Shown here piece after piece: positions 6,835 to 13,219 of a DNA stretch of 13,219 bases. A program made the translations under genes and the position numbers. Under the pieces are notes generated by a model. It did not search any database. It was not told the origin of the DNA and saw nothing but the letters and a program-made list of their open reading frames with translations. Origin of the DNA: a bacterium (GTDB lineage Bacteria > Desulfobacterota > Deferrimicrobia > Deferrimicrobiales > Deferrimicrobiaceae); NCBI GenBank assembly GCA_020056545.1, contig JAGVHM010000092.1, forward strand, positions 1-13,219, read 5' to 3'. Each line of letters opens with the position of its first letter. The stretch's first letter is position 1.

Positions 6835-8511
6835 ATGGTGAGAAATGCGGGCCTAGGGGGTCGGCGGGAAGAAGCCGCAGGAGGGCACAACCTCCTGCTG
6901 GTGCGGACCGGGATCACCTTCGCCCTCCTTGCTTCGGTGGTTTCGATCCATTTCCAGGAGCCGGAGCTCATCATCGCCGGCGGGTTCCGCTACCTATACG
7001 CCGCGGTGGTCCTGTCCTACGGCTGGCTACTGCTGCGCTTCGCCATGTGGGGCGCCGGCGACCTGTCCCTGCGGGTCTCCGTCGTCCAGGCTGCGGTGGA
7101 CGTGGCGTTCGTATCCCTGGTGGTCTTCGCCACGGGGCTTTACGACAGCGTCTTCTCCTTCATGTACATCGTCTTCATCCTCCTGGGGAGCTTCGAGCTG
7201 TTCATGAAAGGGGCGATGATCTGGGCCGTGCTCTCCGCCGCTTCCTACGTGACCATGCTTTATCTCCAGATGCAGGGTGTCCTTACGCCCCCCGGCGCCG
7301 AGAGCGTGCACCTTGCCTGGTCCCATTTCCTCCGCCCTTCCCTGACGAACTCGGTCGGGTTCCTCCTGACCGGGCTCCTGTCCGGTCTTCTGGGAGAGGA
7401 CATCCGCAAGTCCCGCCAGCGCATCCTGGCGCGCGAGGACGATTTCCTCAAGCTGGAATCCTTCCACAAGCACGTGGTCGACAACATCCCCTCCGGGATC
7501 CTGACGGCCGACACGCGCGGGCGGGTCAACCTGATGAACGACACGGCCTGCAACATCCTGGCCGTGCGGAGGGAGGAGGCGACCGGCAAGCTGGTCGAGG
7601 ATGTCCTCGCCGGGCTCGAGCTTTCGGATCCGCGCGGCGAATCGCGGCTCCCGCGTCCCGAGATCTCGTTCCGCCGGGCGGACGGCGTGGAGATCTTCCT
7701 TGGGTTTTCCTCCTCCCCCTTGAGGGATGCCGAAGGAGGTGTGATCGGGCGGGTGGTCATATTCCAGGATCTTACCCCCGTGAAGGAGATGGAAGCTCGC
7801 GTCCGGATATCCGACCGGCTGGCGGGAGTCGGGGAGCTCGCAGCGGGTCTTGCCCATGAAATAAGGAACCCCCTCGCCTCCATAGCGGGCTCCTCGCAGA
7901 TGCTGCGCGAGTCCCCCGAGCTTGGCGACGAATCCCGTATGCTCCTTGAGATAATCGAGCGGGAGAGCATGCGGCTAAACGGCCTTATATCGGATTTCCT
8001 CGCCTATACCGGCCCCTCCTTGCGCAACATCGGGGCGGTGAACCTGGCCGACCTGATAGGCGAAGTCGCGGAAGCGGTTCGTGCGGGGGAGGCGCGGGAG
8101 AAGGGCGTGCACATGGAGAACCTCGTTCTGCGCAACCTTGTCGTCGACGGCGATCCCGAGCAGCTGAAACAGGTGCTCTGGAATCTCGTGCGGAACGCCG
8201 TGCAGGCCACCCCCGCAGGCGGGCACGTCCGGATGGACCTTTTCCCGCAGGTCCGGCACGGGGAACGTTACGCGGTCATGACGGTGAGCGACACCGGCAG
8301 GGGGATCGATTCCGTAAACACGGCGAAGATCTTCAATCCTTTCTTCACGACGAAGGAGGGGGGGACAGGCCTGGGGCTCTCCATTTCGCAGAGGATAGTG
8401 CAGATTCACCGCGGGTTCATCGAGGTGCGCTCCCAGCCGGGACATGGAAGCATATTTTCCGTGTTTCTTCCCGAGAGAGGGATGAATGGCGATTCCGCCC
8501 CCGCATCATGA
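6835..8511 (+). CDS. pilS: Membrane sensor histidine kinase, PilS type
   Basis: This is a 558-residue two-component kinase. The first ~190 residues hold about six hydrophobic segments (for example TGITFALLASVVSIHF, AFVSLVVFATGLY, IVFILLGSFELF, VGFLLTGLLSGLLG). A PAS-like domain follows at ~215-320 (VVDNIPSGILTADTRGRVNL). The HisKA motif GLAHEIRNPLASIAG puts the phosphoacceptor at H341. The ATPase has an N-box NLVRNAVQA (N454), a G1 box SDTGRGID (D486) and GTGLGLSISQRIVQIH. The multi-helix sensor plus PAS plus HisKA plan, and location after pilC, match PilS, which works with a sigma54 activator PilR on pilA. Neither pilR nor pilA follows; trmFO starts inside its 3' end. The kinase is certain; the PilS label rests on context and architecture. 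Confidence 0.88.
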   Translation: MVRNAGLGGRREEAAGGHNLLLVRTGITFALLASVVSIHFQEPELIIAGGFRYLYAAVVLSYGWLLLRFAMWGAGDLSLRVSVVQAAVDVAFVSLVVFATGLYDSVFSFMYIVFILLGSFELFMKGAMIWAVLSAASYVTMLYLQMQGVLTPPGAESVHLAWSHFLRPSLTNSVGFLLTGLLSGLLGEDIRKSRQRILAREDDFLKLESFHKHVVDNIPSGILTADTRGRVNLMNDTACNILAVRREEATGKLVEDVLAGLELSDPRGESRLPRPEISFRRADGVEIFLGFSSSPLRDAEGGVIGRVVIFQDLTPVKEMEARVRISDRLAGVGELAAGLAHEIRNPLASIAGSSQMLRESPELGDESRMLLEIIERESMRLNGLISDFLAYTGPSLRNIGAVNLADLIGEVAEAVRAGEAREKGVHMENLVLRNLVVDGDPEQLKQVLWNLVRNAVQATPAGGHVRMDLFPQVRHGERYAVMTVSDTGRGIDSVNTAKIFNPFFTTKEGGTGLGLSISQRIVQIHRGFIEVRSQPGHGSIFSVFLPERGMNGDSAPAS

Positions 8512-9835
8512 TGGGAGGGTCACCGTCGTCGGGGCCGGCCTGGCGGGTTCGGAAGCGGCGCTGGTCCTTTCCGCCGCGGGGATTCCGGTGGAGCTGGTGG
8601 AGATGCGGCCGGATGTCTCCTCGCCGGCCCATCGGTCTGCGTGGTTCGCGGAGCTTGTGTGCAGCAATTCCCTCGGCTCCGAGGAGCTGTCGTCGGGGAA
8701 AGGGCTGCTCAAGGCGGAGCTGAGTGAGCTCGGTTCGAACCTGTTGTTCCTGTCCCGTCGCGCACGCGTGCCGGCCGGGAAAGCGCTGGCCGTGGACCGC
8801 GAAATCTTCGGGCGGGCCGTCACGGAAGCCGTCCGCTCCCGCGGGAACATCCGCGTGACGCAGGCGGAGGCGCGGTCGATCCCGGATTCGACGCCGGTGA
8901 TCCTTGCATGCGGCCCCCTTCCTTCGAAAGCGCTATCAGACTCGATCCGGTCTTTACTGGGCGACGAAGGATACTATTTCTACGACGCCATCTCGCCGAT
9001 AGTCGACGCTTCCACCGTCGATACGGAGGCGGCCTTCACGGCCGACCGGTACGGTGCGGGAGAAGGCGACTATCTGAATCTTCCGATGACGCGCGGGCAG
9101 TACGAGGCCTTTCTGTCCGCCTTGCTTTCCGCGCGCACGGTTCCCGCAAGGGAGTTCGAGGAGGAGAAGTACTTCGAATCGTGCATGCCTCTGGAGACGA
9201 TGGCGCGCCGGGGGCCGCAGACCCTCCTTTACGGCCCGATGCGGCCCGTGGGGCTAAAGGACCCGCGAACTGGCAAGAATCCGCACGCCGTGGTGCAATT
9301 GAGGAAGGAGAACGCGGCGGGGACGATGCTCAACCTCGTGGGTTTCCAGACGAAGCTTGCATACACTGAGCAGGAGCGGGTCTTTTCCCTTATACCCGGC
9401 CTCGCACGCGCGAAATACCTTCGGCACGGGTCGGTGCACCGGAACGGCTTTCTCGACGCCCCGCGCCACCTCCATCCGTGGCTTGAGTCGCGCGTCAGGA
9501 AAGGGCTGTTCTTCGCCGGGCAGATCACCGGAGTGGAGGGGTACGTCGAATCGATCGCCGCGGGATTCGTCGCGGCGGTTTCGGCCGTGGCGATGGCGGA
9601 AGGGCGGGCTCCCGAGGCATTTCCGGAAGCCTCGATGACCGGGGCCCTCCTGCGACACATCACGGTCCCCCGCAAGGCGGGGTTTCAGCCGATGAACGCC
9701 AACTTCGGCCTCCTCCCCGAACCGCCTCCCGGAAAGAAGCGGGAGAGGAAGGAGAAACAGGCCGCCGCCGCACTATCCGCGATCAGGGATTTCCGCAAAA
9801 GATTCTTCATTTTTAACCCCTTATGTGTTACATAA
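8486..9835 (+). CDS. trmFO: Methylenetetrahydrofolate-tRNA (uracil-5-)-methyltransferase TrmFO
   Basis: TrmFO uses methylenetetrahydrofolate and FAD to make m5U54 in the T-loop of tRNA. The 449-residue protein opens with an FAD Rossmann motif (VTVVGAGLAGSEAA, from residue 12) and the GidA-like EMRP motif. C59 in ELVCSNSL and C233 in ESCMPLETMARRG correspond to the two functional cysteines known in the Bacillus subtilis enzyme (C53 and C226). GQITGVEGYVESIAAG and PMNANFGLLP are also family signatures. ATG 8486 follows a good purine-rich site (GAGAGAGGG, 8472-8480) and overlaps pilS by 26 bases. The last codons lie in an AT-rich stretch and the stop is inside an inverted repeat. It is a little longer than the usual ~435-440 residues. 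Confidence 0.96.
   Translation: MAIPPPHHDGRVTVVGAGLAGSEAALVLSAAGIPVELVEMRPDVSSPAHRSAWFAELVCSNSLGSEELSSGKGLLKAELSELGSNLLFLSRRARVPAGKALAVDREIFGRAVTEAVRSRGNIRVTQAEARSIPDSTPVILACGPLPSKALSDSIRSLLGDEGYYFYDAISPIVDASTVDTEAAFTADRYGAGEGDYLNLPMTRGQYEAFLSALLSARTVPAREFEEEKYFESCMPLETMARRGPQTLLYGPMRPVGLKDPRTGKNPHAVVQLRKENAAGTMLNLVGFQTKLAYTEQERVFSLIPGLARAKYLRHGSVHRNGFLDAPRHLHPWLESRVRKGLFFAGQITGVEGYVESIAAGFVAAVSAVAMAEGRAPEAFPEASMTGALLRHITVPRKAGFQPMNANFGLLPEPPPGKKRERKEKQAAAALSAIRDFRKRFFIFNPLCVT
9821..9835. promoter_or_regulatory. AT-rich perfect inverted repeat at the trmFO stop
   Basis: TTATGT (9821-9826) and ACATAA (9830-9835) are a perfect 6-base inverted repeat around GTT, and the trmFO TAA is its right end. 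A pyrimidine run rich in T (ATCTTTTCCTTTTT) follows. The stem has only one G-C pair, so it would be a weak terminator; it could equally be a protein-binding palindrome. Confidence 0.4.
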
Positions 9836-9843
9836 ATCTTTTC

Positions 9844-9866
9844 CTTTTTCATGTTTCATGAAAGGG
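9844..9866. promoter_or_regulatory. Second AT-rich inverted repeat, before xerC
   Basis: TTTCATG (9847-9853) and CATGAAA (9857-9863) form a perfect 7-base inverted repeat with a TTT loop. As RNA it extends by two U-G pairs and one C-G pair to 9844/9866. Its right arm covers the AAGGG that would serve as ribosome binding site for the nearest xerC start candidates, so it could limit translation or bind a regulator. Confidence 0.4.
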
Positions 9867-9879
9867 ACGGTTGACGGGA

Positions 9880-10797
9880 ATGGGGTCCGCGATTCGACGG
9901 TTCTCGCAGTTCCTCCTTTCGGAGCGGAACGCTTCGGGCGAGACGGTGCGCGCGTATCTGCGCGAAGTGTCCGAGCTCCGCTCTTTCCTCGGCGCGTCGG
10001 AGGGAAAGGACCCGGAAAAGGGGAAGGGCGGCTGGAAATACGTCACCGCGGCGGACCTGCGGAAGTTCCTCGCGGCCAGGTTCCCGGGCCGGAAGTCCTC
10101 GACCATGGCCCGGAAGATTTCGGCGATAAGATCCTTCTTCGATTTTCTGTTGGGACAGGGGGAGATACGCGGAAACCCCGCCGCGTCGATAACGGCCCCG
10201 CGCTGCGAGATGCGGCTGCCGGAGTTTCTCCCGGTGGACGAGATGATGGACCTGCTGCGCTCCCTGCCCGCGGGGGGCGAGCGCGAGGCAAGGGATGCGG
10301 CGATGCTGGAGCTGCTTTACTCCTCCGGCCTGCGCGCGGGGGAGCTGGTTTCCCTCAAGCGGGAGGATGTCAACCTCGACGAGGGAACGGTTCGTGTTTT
10401 AGGGAAGGGACGGAAGGTCCGGGTAGTCCCGGTCGGCGAGAAGGCCGTCGGGGCTTTGAAGGGATACCTTGCGGCCCGTCGGCACAGGGAGGCGCCGGTG
10501 CGGGACGCCCTCTTCCGTAATATGCGGGGAGGGGCGATAACCGCGCGCAGCCTGGCGCGGATCCTGGAGGAGGCGTTGCGCAGGGCGAATGTCGGAAGGC
10601 GCCTGTCGCCGCACGGCCTGAGGCATTCGTTCGCCACCCATCTCCTCGAGTCCGGAGCGGATCTTCGGGCCATACAGGAGATGCTCGGGCACGCGTCGCT
10701 GTCCACCACGCAGCGATACGCGAGGGTAAACGTGGGTCACCTGATGCGCGCGTACGAATCGGCCCATCCGCTTTCACGCGCGTGGAGGAGAACGTGA
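9880..10797 (+). CDS. xerC: Tyrosine recombinase XerC
   Basis: XerC/XerD recombinases resolve chromosome dimers at dif with FtsK. From ATG 9880 the protein is 305 residues, typical of the family. The N-terminal SAM-like core-binding domain is at ~1-90 ([25 protein letters not shown]). The catalytic domain has the full residue set: R152 ([11 protein letters not shown]), K176 (GKGRKVR), H245-x-x-R248 (HGLRHSF), H271 (LGHASLS) and nucleophile Y280. Location between trmFO and hslV is the conserved position of xerC (codV in Bacillus). In-frame TTG 9871 is an alternative start nearer to AAGGG at 9862-9866. XerC versus XerD is decided by neighbourhood rather than sequence. The stop is five bases before the preferred hslV ATG. 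Confidence 0.93.
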   Translation: MGSAIRRFSQFLLSERNASGETVRAYLREVSELRSFLGASEGKDPEKGKGGWKYVTAADLRKFLAARFPGRKSSTMARKISAIRSFFDFLLGQGEIRGNPAASITAPRCEMRLPEFLPVDEMMDLLRSLPAGGEREARDAAMLELLYSSGLRAGELVSLKREDVNLDEGTVRVLGKGRKVRVVPVGEKAVGALKGYLAARRHREAPVRDALFRNMRGGAITARSLARILEEALRRANVGRRLSPHGLRHSFATHLLESGADLRAIQEMLGHASLSTTQRYARVNVGHLMRAYESAHPLSRAWRRT

Positions 10798-10802
10798 GCG
10801 GC

Positions 10803-11336
10803 ATGCGGGGCACGACCATCGTGGCTGTTTCCCGGGGCGGGCGCGTCGCTATGGCGGGGGACGGCCAGGTGACGATGGGAAGCACCATCCTCAAGCAAAC
10901 GGCGCGGAAGATCCGCCGCCTGCACGAGGACCGGGTGTTGGCCGGATTCGCCGGGGCCACCGCGGACGCCATCACGCTGTTCGAGAAGTTCGAAGGGAAG
11001 CTGAAGGAGTTCCATGGGAACCTGCGCAGGGCGGCGGTGGAGCTTGCGAAGGAGTGGAGGACGGACCGGGTCCTCCGGCGGCTGGACGCCGTCATGGTCG
11101 TGACCGACGGACGGGACCTCATGCTGCTGTCCGGCAGCGGTGACGTCGTGGAGCCGGACGACGGCGCGATCGGAGTGGGATCCGGCGGACCGTTCGCCCT
11201 GGCCGCGGCGCGGGCGATGTTGCGGCACACGGAACTTCCGGCCATCGATATCGCGCGCGAGGCGCTCCGCATCGCATCGGGGATCTGCGTGTACACAAAC
11301 GATTACATGACGGCCGAGGAGGTCGAGGCGCCATGA
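10803..11336 (+). CDS. hslV: ATP-dependent protease peptidase subunit HslV
   Basis: HslV is the proteasome-like Thr peptidase that forms a two-tiered ring capped by HslU. The start gives MRGTTIVAV, where the first Thr of TTIV is the expected N-terminal nucleophile after propeptide removal. [31 protein letters not shown], the [12 protein letters not shown] segment and [16 protein letters not shown] sequence (actual [17 protein letters not shown]) are family signatures. At 177 residues it has normal length. ATG 10803 is preferred because it places the nucleophile at residue 4; GTG 10794 overlaps the xerC stop (GTGA) and is possible, as is GTG 10782. GGAGGAG at 10784-10790 is the likely ribosome site, though not ideally spaced for either. 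The stop overlaps hslU by ATGA. Confidence 0.95.
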   Translation: MRGTTIVAVSRGGRVAMAGDGQVTMGSTILKQTARKIRRLHEDRVLAGFAGATADAITLFEKFEGKLKEFHGNLRRAAVELAKEWRTDRVLRRLDAVMVVTDGRDLMLLSGSGDVVEPDDGAIGVGSGGPFALAAARAMLRHTELPAIDIAREALRIASGICVYTNDYMTAEEVEAP

Positions 11337-12715
11337 CGGGTGCGGCAAGGGAGCAATGGGGCGCCAAACACCTGATCCCCAGGGAGATCGTGGCGGAGCT
11401 GTCGCGCCACATCGTCGGCCAGGAAAAGGCCAAGCGCGCCGTGGCGATCGCGCTTCGCAACCGGTGGCGCAGGATGCAGGTTCCCGAGGAGCTGCGGGAT
11501 GAGATAGCGCCGAAGAACATCGTAATGGTCGGGCCCACCGGCGTGGGGAAGACGGAGATCGCGAGGCGGCTGGCGCGTCTGGCCCAGGCGCCGTTCATCA
11601 AGGTCGAGGCGTCCAAGTTCACGGAAGTCGGATACGTCGGCCGCGACGTGGAATCCATTATCCGCGACCTTGTCGAGATAGCGGTTCACCTCGTGCGCAC
11701 GGAAGAAATGGGGAGGGTGGCGGGGAAGGCCCGCGCGAGCGCGGAGGAGCGTCTTCTTGATCTGTTGCTTCCCCCGGCCCCGCCCAGGGCTCAGGGAAGC
11801 CCTTCCGCGGAAGCGGAGACGAAGACGGAGGAGTCACGGGAGCGGCTGCGTGCGATGCTCCGTGAAGGGAAGCTGTCCGAGGGGACTGTGGAGGTGGAAG
11901 TGAGGGAAAGCGCCGTTCCCGCCATGGATCTCATCGGCATTTCCGGAGGAGGGGGGATGGAGGGGATCGAGGGGAACCTCCAGGAGATGCTGGGTAACCT
12001 CTTCCCGAAAAAGGTGCGGCGGAAGCGTATGCGGGTTCCGGAGGCGCTCTCGTTCCTGGAAATCGAGGAGGCCGCCCGCATGGTGGACATGGACCGGGTG
12101 AAGCAGATGGCCGTCGAGCGTACGGAGCAGGCGGGCATCGTCTTCATCGACGAGATCGACAAGATCGCGGGACGGGAGTCCGCAGTCGGCCCCGACGTTT
12201 CCCGGCAGGGGGTGCAGCGCGACCTGCTCCCGATAGTCGAGGGGTCCAACGTGAACACGAAATACGGAATTGTCCGGACCGACCACATCCTTTTCATCGC
12301 GGCCGGGGCATTCCACACGGTGAAGCCGTCGGACCTGATCCCGGAATTGCAGGGGCGGTTTCCGATCCGCGTGGAGCTCGATTCGCTGACGAAGGAGGAT
12401 TTCGTGCGGATACTCACCGAGCCGCACGGGGCGCTGACGCGACAGTACGCGGAGCTTCTGGGAACCGAAGGGGTGCGCCTTGTGTTTGCCCCCGATGCGG
12501 TGGAGCGGATCGCGGAGATGGCGTTCGAGGTGAACGAACGCACGGAGAACATAGGCGCGAGGCGCCTCTATACGATCGTGGAGAAGCTTCTCGAGGATCT
12601 GTTGTTCTCGGCGCCGGAGATAGGAAAGCAGGAGATCGTCATCCGGAAGCCGTACGTCGACGAGAAGCTCTCCGGCATAGTCAGGGACGTCGACCTGAGC
12701 AGGTATATTCTGTGA
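11333..12715 (+). CDS. hslU: ATP-dependent protease ATPase subunit HslU
   Basis: HslU is the AAA+ unfoldase partner of HslV. The 460-residue protein has [15 protein letters not shown] at the start, Walker A GPTGVGKT at 67-74, [19 protein letters not shown], an intermediate (I) domain at roughly 110-240, Walker B IVFIDEID at 269-276, [20 protein letters not shown] (sensor and arginine-finger region) and GARRL (sensor 2). The I domain contains a Pro/Ala/Glu-rich low-complexity stretch near 140-170. It ends in SRYIL, the conserved C-terminal tail that inserts between HslV subunits. The ATG overlaps the hslV stop by four bases, so the pair is translationally coupled. Nothing appears truncated. 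Confidence 0.97.
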   Translation: MTGAAREQWGAKHLIPREIVAELSRHIVGQEKAKRAVAIALRNRWRRMQVPEELRDEIAPKNIVMVGPTGVGKTEIARRLARLAQAPFIKVEASKFTEVGYVGRDVESIIRDLVEIAVHLVRTEEMGRVAGKARASAEERLLDLLLPPAPPRAQGSPSAEAETKTEESRERLRAMLREGKLSEGTVEVEVRESAVPAMDLIGISGGGGMEGIEGNLQEMLGNLFPKKVRRKRMRVPEALSFLEIEEAARMVDMDRVKQMAVERTEQAGIVFIDEIDKIAGRESAVGPDVSRQGVQRDLLPIVEGSNVNTKYGIVRTDHILFIAAGAFHTVKPSDLIPELQGRFPIRVELDSLTKEDFVRILTEPHGALTRQYAELLGTEGVRLVFAPDAVERIAEMAFEVNERTENIGARRLYTIVEKLLEDLLFSAPEIGKQEIVIRKPYVDEKLSGIVRDVDLSRYIL

Positions 12716-12740
12716 CAAGCGAAATGCTCCGATTCAGGGG

Positions 12741-13219
<479 letters not shown>

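Noticed and set aside
9821-9849. Rho-independent terminator after trmFO
   Set aside because: The stem is six pairs with a single G-C pair, too weak for a standard intrinsic terminator, and the T run is interrupted by C residues.

Overview
The window is GC-rich and gene-dense, with every recognisable gene on the + strand. The gene set is selA, a small HNH protein, aroE, pilB-pilT-pilC-pilS, trmFO-xerC-hslV-hslU and argB. That set suggests a Gram-negative deltaproteobacterium-like lineage (Desulfobacterota, Desulfuromonadia/Geobacter relatives or a neighbouring uncultured class). This placement is inferred from gene content and protein style; there is no rRNA in the window.

Layout. (1) 2-955: C-terminal two thirds of selA, for selenocysteine synthesis. 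(2) 956-1220: intergenic, mostly filled by a conserved ~200-nt element (copy 1), then a candidate promoter directly against the next start codon. (3) 1221-2692: an HNH-nuclease-like gene overlapping aroE. (4) 2693-2746: a short, very AT-rich island, probably the pil promoter. (5) 2747-8511: type IV pilus ATPases PilB and PilT, platform protein PilC and sensor kinase PilS. (6) 8486-12715: trmFO, xerC, hslV and hslU, tightly packed, with two small AT-rich inverted repeats between trmFO and xerC. (7) 12716-13012: intergenic, mostly filled by copy 2 of the element. (8) 13013-13219: start of argB.

The genes mostly form ordinary functional groups. pilBTC and pilS encode a pilus extension/retraction motor and its sensor, but pilR and pilA do not follow. 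trmFO-xerC-hslVU is a conserved housekeeping cluster (tRNA m5U54 methylation, chromosome dimer resolution, ATP-dependent protease) also known from Firmicutes.

The most unusual feature is the two-copy intergenic element (973-1178 and 12741-12998). The copies are about 92% identical over ~194 aligned positions, lie in the same orientation, and each fills the gap between two unrelated genes. They are not frame-conserved for protein. The substitutions I could place in predicted helices all keep base pairing, including one true compensatory G-C to A-U exchange. I read it as a candidate structured RNA, or a dispersed repeat with RNA-level constraint, that I do not recognise from any family.
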